A DNA stretch of 64,000 nt, taken from Amyloporia xantha. Lineage: Eukaryota; Basidiomycota; Agaricomycetes; Polyporales; Adustoporiaceae. Shown one piece after another: positions 9,716-22,048 of the stretch (position 1 is the stretch's first letter; every line of letters begins with the position of its first letter). Where the stretch lies: NCBI GenBank assembly GCA_036971615.1, contig JAYKKR010000003.1, positions 1,364,001 to 1,428,000 of the forward strand, in the 5' to 3' direction. A model generated the notes under the pieces. The model had not been told where the DNA came from. It saw only the letters and a list, made by a program, of their open reading frames with translations, and did not search any database. The translations under genes and the position numbers were made by a program.

Positions 9716-12700
9716 GGCCTCTGCCGATACGTCCTGCCACGCCACCAGGAGGTCGATATGGGTACAGTACCACACGGATATCGAAATGGTAGACGAGTAT
9801 GGTAGTGGGCTTGCTCTGGGGCGCCCTAAGATGTTCTACTCGGTCCGCTCTACCCACGCACTGTCGATAGGTCCCGGACACGTCGAGATGAAGAGGTTCT
9901 GGGGTGACGGTTCGCAAGAGACCGAGAAGAGATAGCAGCTGACAATAGTAGGATAATAACTGGCGGGCAACATTCCGATACGATTCGCTGCTGACAAGCG
10001 ACCTTCCCTGCACCGCTCTCTGGGATCTGTTCACGGTCTCAACTACAACAAGCGATTGACGCCGGCAGTTGATAGCACAAGCGCCCACGATGAACCCAGA
10101 TTTTCCATCTGTCAATACACGTTGTTGTTCATAAGGCTCCGGTTTGATGTGCAGCACAGAACTACTGAATCATTCACTGCGGAAAGACCACAGAGAGAGC
10201 ACAAGAACAGCCTTCGAATGGCCCACTCTGGCCCACTTCACTGCCAATGCAGACCATGCGAGTCGCCGAGCTAAAATGGACGCCCATGGATCTTCCAGCG
10301 CCTCTTTCCTTCTCGCCCCCTTTGCTACTCGAAGTTGAAATCCTCGCTCATTCCGAAACGAAAAGTTGAATGACAAGTCGCTAGCATGCACACAGATAAA
10401 ATGTATACATACCCTTCCCTACAACCATGTCCATTGTGTCTTTGTCTGTGCGGTTAATTATAATGGACCTGAGCAACGTGCCCTCCAGGGGAGACGCTCG
10501 AGGGCCCATCGGAGTCTCGGTCAGCACCCACACATCGCCCAAATGAATGACTAGATAGCCCTGACACAGCGTCGATAACATAATACCGGAGTGGTCGGCC
10601 AATTCTCGAAGCACACACAGAGGAAACTGACCACAGTACTAGTGAAAGGGTAACTCCTATCTTCCTAATGTTCACCGCCTCGGCTGGTCTGCTGTTCACT
10701 CGGCAACATGAAGTTGTCCGACAAGTTCGTATCATCTGCATGCAGCCGATGGTGGTCGCAAACACATCCGCCGGTCTGCTCGGACTTCGAATGAGGCTGA
10801 TCAAGGTCTAGATTAGAGCACTGGCTGACGACGCACGGTCATAAATAAAAGGATAAATTCAAGAAACGTACGCGACACGGTCCTTATCCGACATTGTTCA
10901 AGCAGAGCAGACGTGAGTCGTCGACAGAATCGGTACCGGTGAAAATATTCCCTGACCAGCACGCCGTGCTCTCTATGCGTGACGGTTACACGAGGCATGG
11001 CGAAGTAAATATCAAGCCGTGCTAATTTAAGCATGATGGCAAACCCCGGCCACTAGACACAAGTTGAAGATAGCTCAGAGCCTTGCTTCGCACGATAAAT
11101 TTGGCACTCACAATGCACAGGAGCTCGCGGGATCCACCTCACAAGCCAGGAAGTCTAAGCCAAACCTCGCAGACTGCAGGCAATTCGGTTTCTGCTTTAC
11201 CACTCACTCCGGTGCATCGGTTTTTAGCGCCTTAAGCTGGCTGCGCGTCATCAACACCGTCCTATCGCATCCTTACGTATATCGCCGCGTAATTCTGCCC
11301 AGTCATCACGCGGATCCTGGGACGTGCCAAATTCGAGAAGGCGAGGGTACTTATCGTTCGTCGGCGCCCAAGTCGCCTTCGCGATGCGCACAGTCATGGC
11401 TTCTCGGGCTTCTCCCAGGAGTCTACACGAGACGCATGCTAGTCTGAATCATAGTGGGGAGGCAACCTGCGGGGGTGACCATACCCCGCATATGCCAGCG
11501 CTATGGAATTTGGGTAGACGTTCGGAGATCACCTTATCGGCGCGCGCCGTCACTATCCGTGCCACCCGGAGATCTCGAAGAGTGACTAGTACTGAACGGT
11601 GAGCAGCGTGAACCACTTCTTGTCTTTGCGAATCTTCTTCCTGAATCGAGTCAGGGGTACATGTCGTTGCCTGTCGTTGCATGTCCTGCGAGAGACATGC
11701 TGATTCATTGAGGCAGGTCACCAGTCGCCCAGCTGAATGCACACCCCTGCGGCAATAGCGGATGCTGGTCATTATCACAGGCATCACGGAATGAAATTCG
11801 TCAGGCGTCCGCCATCTACTGGGAGCTGACGTCTGCGCTGTCCACGCCACCGCTATTCATAGCAGTGACACCAACGTGCTCTGGTCAACTCCAACGCCGT
11901 GGGCAAGCCAACGGCTGAACCATGCTACGTGCCGGTCTTCGGCGGATCACCGCTAATTTTGTGGTATTGCTGATAGAGTAGTGCATGGAAGGTGTTTGTG
12001 TCCGGTTCCGGACAATGCGGCGCATGACTTCGGGGGAGGACATGCGACGGGTTGGGGACCATTATACGTAAGTACACGTCACCGCATATATGATGCAGGG
12101 CATAGGCAAAAAGCTAGTATTGTAGGCTTCGCGAACGAATACAATTGCGGCTTATGATGACTTCGACAGCGATCGGGACGGAGGAAGTCTTCTCGCTCTT
12201 CCCTGTAACAGAGGGCAGCTGAGAAGACGCGAACGTTGGTTTGCGGCGGACACAGAAGGGGTGCTTCCGGAAGTGGCAGAAGTACGCGCGAGTAAGTAGC
12301 AGGAGTGTAGTAGGTGAGACGTTACACGTCCGGCATGGGCGAGCACACCCGAGTCGCGACCGGCGGATTCTGCCTTATTCAACACGGCTAGGAGATATTG
12401 CAATATTCTTCCAGTCTTCGCAAGATGAAGTGCAGAGGCGGGAGACACTGCCCGCTATCGAGCCCATATCCGGAGGCTCGTCCACCTAGTTGGGCGAGTA
12501 AGACGTACGAATTGTCAGTGGCGCTCCAGCCGAATAGAATGCAATACCTACGAATCGTTGGCAGAACCAGACACCGGAACAAGATTCCTGGGAGGAAGAT
12601 GGTTGCATTGGCGGTGTTCGGTTGACATGATCCCAACTGTTCAGTGACAAAATGGTCTGTCAATACAGTATCAACCGTCTGCCAGAACTTTGTTCCTTCT

Positions 12701-12991
12701 CGCCGAGAATCGTCCCTGTAGTGGTGAGACAGAGTATAATCTGTTTCAAAATACTGCGCTGTGTCCAAACCCAAGATGCGCCCAGAGCCAGACAGCACCT
12801 AGGTGCGAATTTTGTAGACGAGGGAGTCAGTGCTAAGTGCGAGAAGTACTCGTCAATTTCACCGGGGAAACGCACTGGCGCTTATGTGCCACTCGTTCCG
12901 ATCAAAAGTGATCGAAAATGGCACGTGTCGCCCCGCCTCCCCACACGTGGACTCCCTTGGCCTCCTCCATCCACCCGAGTGCAAATGAACC
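9716..12991. other. Gene-poor interval upstream of the transcription factor
   Basis: About 3.3 kb with only short open frames on both strands and none with a recognisable domain. The first few hundred bases should contain the promoter of the leftward transcription factor. A minus-strand frame at about 11270-11404 (MTVRIAKATWAPTNDKYPRL...) ends near a plausible donor and might be an exon of an unrecognised gene; I could not join it to others. Small-exon genes such as the neighbouring SPC1 could be hidden here. Confidence 0.35.
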
Positions 12992-13430
12992 ATGAAGGAG
13001 TATCTGCAACAGCTTCTCGAGGGGAAGATAGTGCGTGCATGCCTCCCGTCTGACATGATATATTGACCTTACATTACTTCTACTAGGATTTTGAAGGGCA
13101 AAAATCGGTCGAACAGATCGTCAAAGTGACGTTAATTGGGGCGACGGTGAGTAGACGAGACCTTCTATACGCTATTCTCATGGCATTGATGTTGAACGTG
13201 AACGTAGATTGCCTCATTTGTGCTAGGGTTTGCGTTGCAGTCGCTGCGTGTCACGTTCGGGGCGTTCGGACTCGTCACCGTCGGACTCTTCCTGGTGAGC
13301 ATGACCGTCGCTGCCAGGCTTGATTCGGCTAAGTCGCGTTCAATGGAAACAGCTCGTCGTTCCTCCATGGCCCATGTATAACCGCCATGCCGTGCAGTGG
13401 CTGCCGGTCAAGGAGACTAAGTCGAAATGA
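12992..13430 (+). CDS. SPC1: Signal peptidase complex subunit 1 (SPC12 family)
   Basis: Four small exons, 12992-13030, 13087-13150, 13227-13294 and 13353-13430, give an 82-aa protein. It begins MKEYLQQLLEGKIDFEGQK, where IDFEGQK is the family's conserved N-terminal signature. It continues through a first hydrophobic segment, then FALQSLRVTFGAFGLVTVGL, and ends with the hallmark LVVPPWPMYNRHAVQWLPV and a Lys-rich tail. The length matches the family (about 80-100 aa). It is the small double-spanning ER membrane subunit that helps the signal peptidase select cleavage substrates. The exon 2/3 junction was chosen because the nearby donor at 13147 would delete the conserved FALQ. No exon exceeds about 26 codons, so simple open-frame searches miss this gene. 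Confidence 0.85.
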
Positions 13431-14286
13431 GATGGCTCTATTTTCGCGCTCCCATCCTTCCCATCCATGCATCATTCTGTTATCACGCACGTTTCGTGAG
13501 TTGTACTTTTGGACATATTGAAGTGCGATATGAGCATGGATTCTCACCGTTGACCCACATCGCCTATCCTCGGCGAATGTTCGGGTGTCTATGCGAGACA
13601 AGGGTGGCGAATTTGACAAGCTCGTGTCGCTTCTCTGTGTTCTTGGACAGGAGTGACGATGGCCTTGTCACTCGCCTTCGCTCTAAGTGCCCTTGAGGTT
13701 ATCTGCAGTTGTGAACGTCCATCCGTCTGCTCGGTAACGATCATGAACGACGGATGTGGTGATCCTTCCCGTTCACTTTCACGTGCATGCGTGCGTGCTG
13801 ACCGCTGAGACTTATCGTCCATGGCGCGAGCTGCAGAGGTGCGTCGTTTACCACAACCTCAATATCATATTTGACGAACGTTCTCCAGGGAGAAGGGACG
13901 AGCGTTGTTCCTGTGGTCATGCGCGTGGAGCAGTCGGCATTGAAGGTGGTATGAACCCTGCGCCAAGCCCATTCAGACTTAATGGGGCTGTGCGCTAACA
14001 GAAGAGTGGTCTACGTGATTGCGGTGCTATGCGCGATTAGTACGGGGGAAGACTATTTTCGGTGTAATCCAACTGGATCATCAGTTCACCTTGTTGGTGT
14101 CTCCGCTGATAGCCTGCCATGATGGAGATTGCAGCCTGTGCGTCACCATCCAGTGGATGATGACCCAGTGAGCAGTGGGCGCTGTTGATGTGCTGTCTTC
14201 GATCGATGAGCGAGGCACATGTCTAGCTTCATGACAGCGCAGCGACCAAGCGCATCGGAGAAAGCAACATCTTTCGCCATGTAAGA

Positions 14287-14530
14287 TAGAATGGCGGACC
14301 AAACATGACGATCCTGACCCTGAAAAATTTACGTCCGGAATAATTCGGATAATTCGGCCCAGGAATACTTTGTTCATGCATCTTAGAAGTTGCAGTGGGA
14401 ATCGGTACGCGCGTTGTTTGACTTTCGTTGGTCTAAGGACTGATGCTCTGGCAGAGAATTTAGAGGTGCGATACGTTTCGAAGCGGCGTATGTCGCGAAA
14501 TACAGCTTGATACTTGCCATCACAGGAACA
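14287..14530. repeat. Diverged direct repeat, copy 1
   Basis: This segment and 14690-14895 share ordered similarity blocks: AATGGCGGACCAAACATGACG against AACGGCGGACCTAACATGACG, TTCATGCATCTTAGAAGT against TTCATGCCTCTGGAAAGT, and AGAGAATTTAGAGGTGCGA against AGATAATTTAGAGGCGACA. The copies are about 400 bp apart, look roughly two-thirds identical, and are non-coding as far as I can see. Confidence 0.45.
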
Positions 14531-14689
14531 ACACGTTGATAACATTGGGCGAGTTGTTAGCAATGCATTGCCTGACCTACTAACGGGAAAGATTCACAAG
14601 CATAGACTGGGTCACAACAACCCATCCTGGCTTCGCAGCGATCGCGCTTATCGAAGCAGGCCATACTGTTCGCCGCATAATTATAGAAC

Positions 14690-14895
14690 GGCGGACCTAA
14701 CATGACGTATCTCGCCCCGATCAATCACGCTGGGCAAATTCCAGATAGTTCGTGCCAAAAATAATGCATTCATGCCTCTGGAAAGTCGTGGTAAAGCGTA
14801 GTACGTGTGTCAATTCCCTGTCCCTGTTTCGGGATCTGACGTTATGGACAGATAATTTAGAGGCGACATATGGCTTGCGGTGCAAATTTCAGTCT
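14690..14895. repeat. Diverged direct repeat, copy 2
   Basis: Second member of the duplication described at 14287-14530. The matching words occur in the same order and orientation. Similarity fades on both sides, so the original unit may have been longer. Confidence 0.45.
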
Positions 14896-15784
14896 GCTAC
14901 CCAGAACATCATTATTGGGGGGCCGAAAGACCGTATATGTCCAGCGTGCAGCATTCCGACGTCGCCCGATTAACGACGGAGACAAGATTCGGGGACACTG
15001 GGCGGCAGAATTGACCAGGAACATGTCGAAGATTCCGACGAAATCACTAGGTGCATCACCCCCTTATGCGGATGGCTGCACCACGAAGGAACGGGAAACT
15101 GCAGACTGGGGCGTGCACTGATCAACGAGCAGTGAATGGAGCGCGTTTGTAGCTGGGTTCATTATCGACACCGGTCACAAGAACGTCCATTATCTCCGCA
15201 AACGGCGATGAACCACATAAAACGGTGCGTGGTCGCTGTATTCCAGAATACATCGGCGTTTGAGTCAGGTTAAAAGATCGTCTGCGCACTGCGTGAAGGG
15301 TGGGGGGTTTCGGCCGTATGTCGCACGAATGAGTAATCTGCGGGCAAGTTCGGAATGTGTTCATTTGGTTGAACAATACACTACGCACGCACAAGGACCC
15401 GTTATACAGTTCCTTTTGACGAGAAATACTGACCTGGGACTGTCGTTAAGTATTACAAAGCATATACAGCGAAGTGTGTCACAAAGTTTGGTCGAGGAAG
15501 TCGCATCGTGAATCATTTTGATTGTTGCGAGACTATGTATGATCATAACTTCCGAGGACTTGTCTTCAATAAATCTGTTACCGTCTACTACATTGATATC
15601 ATCGGAATTGGCTGGTTGCTCGCCGGTCGAAACACAACGGCGTATTAATGGGACGAGAGTGAGGTAATCCGGGTAGGTTTGAGCGGCTCTGCGGAAGGCC
15701 ATGTCCGTATTGGGAACGAGGAGACATCTATCATCTTCGCCTCTCACTGCTGTCGAACAGCTCTCGAACCGCGGAATCCTGTGC

Positions 15785-18700
15785 ATGTCCACGTTCCCAA
15801 CATCAACGCTGGCGGGCCAAGTGCTGCCCCAGGTGACAGAGGAAGGGCAGACGACGCCTTCACATGGCGGCCTGGTCGTAGGCCACGAGTTCGATGCCCC
15901 GATCGCCCAGAAGCAGTACTCGTCCCCTACGCCCGTAACTCATCCAGCTGCTGCTCGAGAGCAATCCCATCTCCCTAATCCCCCTAACGCAAGCTCCCAT
16001 CCACCAGTCGCACAGGCTGCAGCGCCCAGACGGTCCTCATCACAGGCCAAACCCCGACCGCTCTCGATGCCTCCACAGAACTATGCCACTCCTGAACGCG
16101 AACGCCAGCACGTCGATGACGGTGGCAGCAGGCGAGAGCGCGAGCCGGGCTCGTCCAGCAAGTCGCGCAGCACGAACAGGATACTGGGAGATTACACGCT
16201 GAGTAAGACGTTGGGTGCCGGGAGCATGGGCAAGGTCAAGCTGGCACATCACAACATTACGGGCGAGAAAGTATGTGCATTCCAGTCGACATGACTACTT
16301 AAACTGACTGTACACGACATAGCTTGCGGTCAAAATACTCCCTCGTGCGTCCCCACCGAGCGGGAGCATGTCCAACCCCGATGCGGCGGCGAAGCAGGCA
16401 TCGAAGGATGCCTCAAAAGAGATCCGAACGCTGCGGGAGGCGGCACTGTCCATGCTGCTGCACCACCCATATATCTGCGGGATGCGGGAGATGATCGTCC
16501 ACGCACACCATTACTACATGGTCTTCGAGTACGTGAACGGTGGGCAGATGCTGGACTACATCATAAGCCATGGGCGGTTACGGGAGCGCGTCGCACGCAA
16601 ATTCGCGAGGCAGATCGGGAGCGCATTGGATTACTGCCACAAGAACAGCGTCGTGCATAGGGACCTCAAGATCGAAAACATTCTCATCTCACAGACTGGG
16701 AACATCAAGATTATCGACTTTGGCTTGTCGAACCTCTTCGACCCCTCGGGCCGTCTATCGACGTTCTGCGGTTCCTTATATTTCGCGGCACCCGAGCTGC
16801 TCAATGCAAAGGTGTACACGGGCCCAGAAGTAGACGTGTGGAGCTTTGGCGTCGTGCTGTATGTGCTCGTTTGCGGAAAGGTGCCATTCGACGACCAGAG
16901 CATGCCCGCACTGCATGCGAAGATCAAGCGCGGACTGGTGGAGTATCCTGTGTGGCTCAGTGCAGGTACGTACTCACATTGTGCAGGGCACGTATTTTGT
17001 TGATCCTGCAGCAGAGTGCAAGCATCTTCTGACACGGATGCTGGTCACCAACCCCGCGGCTCGAGCGCCGTTATCTGAGGTCATGAGCCATCCTTGGATG
17101 GTGCGCGGCTTCCGCGGACCACCAGATTCACATCTCGTTCATCGCGAGCCATTGCGGGCAGACGAACTCGATCGGCAAGTGATCCGGGGCATGAAGGGCT
17201 TCGAGTTCGGCACCGAGGAGGAGATCGAGCATAGGCTGATTGACGTTCTCGAGTCGGATGCGTACTATCGTGCCGTGCAGCACTGGGAGCGCAAGCGCAT
17301 GGTCCCCAATGGACGCAACGGCAACGGGCGCCACTGGGGCGAGTCGTTCTCGAACTCGTCGCTCGCCATTTCGCAGGACGGCTCGCACAGTCTGAACGGC
17401 AAAGGCGACTCACCGTCCAAGTCGAAGCGCCGCTTCTCTGGCTTCGACTTCTACCGCCGCAAATTCTTCTCGCCCTCCTCGTCCCCGCCGGGTACTCCCT
17501 TCGCGGGCTCGCCCCCGACGTCCCAATCGCATCTGTCCAATACATCGCTCATTGATCCCGGCCAGCGCGAACCGCCAGATCCTACGTATGGCTTCCACCC
17601 TCTTATCTCGATGTACTTCCTGTCCCGCGAGAAGATGGAGCGGGAGAAGGTCTACGGTCCGGGACACTTCGCGAGCTCGCAGCTCTCACTGGAGTCCACT
17701 CCCCAGCCTGAAGTACCACCACCCGAGGAGTCGACCAACGCCAAGCAGCTGTCTCAGCCGGCAGTCCGCAAGAAGGACGTCGTGCCCGCGAAGCCGGACT
17801 ACAGCATGCCGCTCCCCCGCCTCCCGGCGCCCGAGACGTCCCACTATTCGGGCATGTCGTACGACCCCGCCGCTGCAAGCCCATCGCCAGTGTCTGCGAC
17901 GTTCGCGGCGCAACCCCGGCTGCGTGACGCCGCGCTCGCCGTGTCCAGGCCGAGCGCCCCGCCAGGCTCGACGCCCAACAGCCCCGCCAGGGCGTCCATG
18001 CCCCGCGCACCGCCCGCTTCGACCCATCGTCGCAGCCACAGTCTCAGCCAGCGCCCAGCTGCTGGCCGGGGGTGGTTCGGGGGCGGTGGTGTGGAGCCCG
18101 TGAGCGAGGATGCCACGCTGAGGGTGCACCCGGATCCGATTGGGCCTCCGCGGTCGGCAGGACCCGAGAGGACCTCGTATGCGGAGCAGGCGGAGGGCGA
18201 GCGCGCGGAGGACGATCAGCGCACGCCGGTGCTGGTGACTGCGGGCGCGACGCTGGTGCGCAAGTTTGGCAGTCTATTGGTGGGCAGCGGCAAGCATGAC
18301 GAGACGCGGAGGTCGAGCGGTGGTGGTACTATGAAGAGGGGCAGCATCATCCCGTCCTTCACGCCCCGGCCATCGGCTGATGTGGGGGAGAAAAGCGTGG
18401 ATGAGCATGGCGCGCTGATTAGCGAGAAGAAAAGCCAGGAGACCGGGCATGGCGACCCGCCCGCTGCACCGGGCGCGATCACACAGAGCCAGAGCCAGCC
18501 CATCGCTTCGCCACATCGTCGTGCTGCGACGCTGCTTGACCCTGCAGGAAGAGCGGCAAGGCACGAGCGCAGAAATAGTGCGGGCCCTGCGCTGTTCTCG
18601 AGCGCTGGGGGCGGTACGATGGGTCGTCACCGGCGGCCTTCTACAGGCTATTCGACGGACTTCCGACGCCCTCTGGCAGATCGATTGTTTGGGCGGACAG

Positions 18701-19701
18701 ATGAGGAGGACGAGGGCATTGAGGAGCAGCCCGAGACAAACGGTGCCGGTGTGAACGGCGATGGGGACGAGCAATCACCCAACCACGAGGAGGGCCATGG
18801 TGAGGAGAAGGAATTCAAGCCTGTCTACATGAAGGGTCTATTTAGGTATGTCTTGCACTGGGGTGCATAATTTTAGCGTATGCGTAATAATGGTCAATCG
18901 GTAGTGTCGCCACGACATCAACTAAGCCTCCGGTAGTGCTCAAACAAGACATCAAACGTGTATTGGATAGGATGCAAGTGCAATATCGCGAGACGAAGAC
19001 TGGCTTTGAATGCATCCACATGCCATCGATCGATGTCGCCTCCGTCCAGCCGCCACCCCCTTCGGAGCGCCAGCACCGAAAACGAGGCTCTGCCGGAAGC
19101 AACGAGACTGATACCGCACGGCGCTCGATCGTCAGGAAGGCGTCGAAGATCTCCTTCAACGCCAAGGGTAACAAGGACAAGGATCGCGATGCTAAGGAGA
19201 AGGATCTTCCAAGCCGGCCGTCTGGTGGTACGACGCTCAGCGCTACAGCCAGCAGTGCATCATCCTCATTTTTCCAAATTTCATCGAACACCCATGTTGG
19301 TCCTATAGAGGGCGTGCGGTCTGATACGATCGAGGCATCAGCTGCGCAGCCCGAAGACCCTGGACGACCTCAGTCACCCAGCAAGGGGAAGATTTTGCCT
19401 CCGATACCCCGCGATTTTGCAGCAAGTCCTCAGCCCGCGCACGCAAATCCTCTGCCAACTGGCGAAGTCGGTCCAGATGTGTTTGAGAGCATCGGTGCTA
19501 ACTCACTGGCGGTACGGTTTGAGATTAACATCGTGAAGGTATGATCTTGTGCTTTTTGGCTATTATGGGTGATTATTAATCGAAACTACATCGTAGGTGC
19601 CCTGGCTACCCTTGCACGGCATACAATTCCGTAGGGCTGGCGGCGACGGCTGGCAGTATGGTATGCTAGCAAGAAGGGTGTTGACTGAATTAAAGCTATG
19701 A
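15785..19701 (+). CDS. KIN1: Ser/Thr protein kinase of the Kin1/Kin2 (MARK/PAR-1) family with KA1 domain
   Basis: Exons 15785-16270, 16323-16965, 17015-18845, 18905-19538 and 19597-19701 give 1232 aa. About 135 disordered residues precede the kinase domain. The domain has the Gly loop [11 protein letters not shown], the VAIK-type lysine in LAVKIL, the catalytic loop [19 protein letters not shown], a [10 protein letters not shown] activation segment and [13 protein letters not shown] long Ser/Pro-rich region (about 700 aa) follows, and the C-terminus is a KA1 membrane-binding domain ([30 protein letters not shown]). Relatives act at the cell cortex in polarity, exocytosis and, in yeast, RNA-linked stress signalling. 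The start at 15785 was preferred to an in-frame ATG at 15701 because it gives the usual MST-type beginning. All key kinase residues are present. Confidence 0.92.
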
Positions 19702-20580
19702 CGATAATTTTTGCGCACGTTTTCTCTTCTGGGTGTCTGCAATGCTGTTACGACTTATTCCGATCAGATTACATTCGACTATTCTTTCACTTTCACGTTT
19801 CTTACTTTTCGCCCTACCTTCTGCCTCGCTCTACTGTTCGCCCGTAGACCGTTACGCGTTACCTCTTGCCTTGAGTCTTACGATCGCTCTGCATATGCTG
19901 ATACTCATCCATACTCTTTACTTGTACCAACGTTATACCACGGGGATTCTCTGGTCAATCATAACTATCATTCACCGACCCGGAATAAAAAATCATAGCA
20001 TGCGCAGGCGGCTATACTTAAGTTTTATCCGATAAATTTCGAATGGTCTAGGCCTGCTCATGAGATGGTTGGACAGAATTGCGGAGCTGACTACCGGAAA
20101 GTGGTCTAGTTGATGTTTGAATTGTCCTATACTAATATCCTAGCGTCCTGAGATGCTCGTTGTTCACGTATGTAACTGACGCCTTCCGAGGGCTTGTCTT
20201 GTTTCACGACCGAGTCTATCCTCTTTCCATCATCTTTGCTCTCTCTTATACTCTTTCAAAAACTCACTTGGAGCCCTTTAAATATGCCTCTATTCTCGAT
20301 TTAGAACTTAGGTGTTCCCAAACGGTACGTCCCATGCGGCGAGCATATAGGCTGCTTGCCAACTCTATCTTTGACCTCATCGCAACACACCTCCTGGGAC
20401 TAATTCTTGAATTGTACTTATCCCACCGCAGCGCTGCTATATCTGTCCAGACAGTAAGATCTCTATTGTCCTCTACACAGGCAGGATTCATCCACTATTC
20501 CGCGACTTGCTTTGTGCGGCGGTTCTTACAGGAAGTCACTCCGCTCTGCTCGTCTGGATCCCTCTCCTTTGTGGCTCACC
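19702..20580. other. Intergenic
   Basis: Pyrimidine-rich, AT-leaning sequence between the kinase stop and the F-box start. It presumably contains the kinase 3' UTR and the F-box promoter. No repeat or gene was recognised. Confidence 0.4.
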
Positions 20581-21877
20581 ATGTCCATTTACGACTGTCC
20601 TGCAGAGCTGCTGCATGCATTTATCGAGGCTTGTGCCGATCCGTCTGATCTTCGCTCCCTCCGCTCTGTAGATAAGGCATTTTGCACACTAGCGACACCA
20701 CTAGCCTTCCGTACGGTACATTTTCGCGACACTTCCGAGAGCTGCCTGAAATTGTCGCACTTGGCGACAGACCCCGACCTCTCTATATTTGTGCAAACAC
20801 TTGACTTCCGCTCTCGAGATCATGAGATCGTTGTGAACGGGCGAATCAGGCATGGTGAGAATATCTCATCTTCTTTCAAGCCTTTTCAAAATCACTCAGA
20901 CACTGCTGTCAGTCTATGAGGACATAGAGGACACCAACATTCGCAGCTCACTTGTGCATATATTTTCGACACTACATGTTTTTCCCTCCCTCCAAACCCT
21001 GCAGATCCATTTCTTTACTGGGGAGTCATGGGAGGATGTGGTTCCTGCACCAGATGGGACTTTGATGGCGAACAATCCGTCAAAATATTATCTACAGCAA
21101 GATGCCATTCTACATGCTCTACTCAGCAACGACTCACCGGTATCGCTCAGATCCCTAACTCTGGAAAATCTAATACCTTTCCCAAGTCAACACCTTGACC
21201 GAGATGTCTTCGCGCAGCTACTGTCGCCCCTCCAGGAGCTGCATGTCTCTGTGCATGCCATGCATTTCAGCTTGGAAGAAGTTGGGGATCGGTTCTGGGT
21301 CGAGACCATACCCCTGCGATTCCTCGCACCGCCCCAGCAGCAGCTTACCGTGCTCTCACTTATTAGTGACCAGCCGGTTGGGTATCTCCCCCGTATAGAC
21401 TTCTCCGGACTGCATTATCCTTCCCTGCGCAGCTTGAAGCTCGGAGGATTCACGTTTGATCAGCATCGTCACATCGAAAATTTCATCGTACTGCACGGGC
21501 CCACCCTCACCTCTCTTGTATTGGATTCCTGTCCTATGATCGGCGATGGGCTGGGTCTTCAGCCTGGGCTGGGCCTTCAGCCGTGGCGCCGGTGGGCGGA
21601 GGTGTGTGCCCGCTTTGAGGAGGTGCTTACGGCGCTGGTGGATGTGCACTTCCTGCTAAGAACCACCTGGGGCTTGGGCAGCGACCACGAACCTCGCGAG
21701 GAGATGCGCCTCACATATGAAAGCTCGTCCACAGGCTATGGCTATAATCGCGGCATGCGGTATGCTGACGAGCTGGTGAGGCAAGACGAGATCGCGATGC
21801 AGAGACTCGTGGCTGTTGTCCATGCGAGACGCAATGCTAGGCAACATACAGAACACCACGTTCTGCCTCGGTCATGA
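20581..21877 (+). CDS. F-box-like protein
   Basis: Two exons, 20581-20854 and 20913-21877, with a 58-nt intron, encode 412 aa. The N-terminal 50 residues (MSIYDCPAELLHAFIEACAD then LRSLRSVDKAFCTLATPLAFRTV) have the pattern of basidiomycete F-box-like domains, which dock to Skp1 in SCF ubiquitin ligases. The remainder is a loose leucine-patterned region (LRSLTLENLIP, LQELHVSVHAM, LTVLSLIS, LRSLKLGGFTF, LTSLVLDSC) suggestive of degenerate leucine-rich repeats that would bind a substrate. Such genes are highly expanded in this group of fungi; the substrate cannot be predicted. A short Gly-Leu-Gln-Pro duplication (GLGLQPGLGLQP) lies near 21550. Confidence 0.75.
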
Positions 21878-22048
21878 ATCGATCCTGCAACAACTTGTCG
21901 AACTTTCATTTTATCGGTGATCTACTTTTCATGTCCTTTCGGACAGTGTCATCGTGCCAAAGCTGTGGCCTATGATACATAAACATCAGAAAAAATAATT
22001 ACTGTAACCTCGGCTCTCTCCTTCATGAACACTAAATATCGGAAAACC

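Larger units (their letters stand above)
13431..15784. other. Gene-poor interval between SPC1 and the Kin1 kinase
   Basis: No supported gene. It contains a diverged direct duplication (14287-14530 and 14690-14895, annotated separately). The last few hundred bases before 15785 should contain the kinase promoter and leader. Confidence 0.35.

Noticed and set aside
8324..9775. Long open frame on the minus strand starting at 9775 as a separate gene
   Set aside because: It is the first exon of the transcription factor. The better start is the ATG at 9715, and the frame is spliced near 8361 into the zinc-cluster exon.
13147..13240. Alternative SPC1 splicing from the GT at 13147 to the CAG ending at 13240
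   Set aside because: It keeps phase but deletes the FALQ part of the second conserved helix. The donor at 13151 with the acceptor at 13226 preserves the family pattern.
17552..18103. Several long frames overlapping the Kin1 gene on both strands
   Set aside because: Shadows caused by high GC in the Ser/Pro-rich linker of the kinase. The kinase frame alone carries conserved motifs.
20160..20648. 162-codon plus-strand frame overlapping the F-box start
   Set aside because: It is in a different frame from the F-box gene, lacks recognisable motifs, and lies in pyrimidine-rich leader-like sequence.
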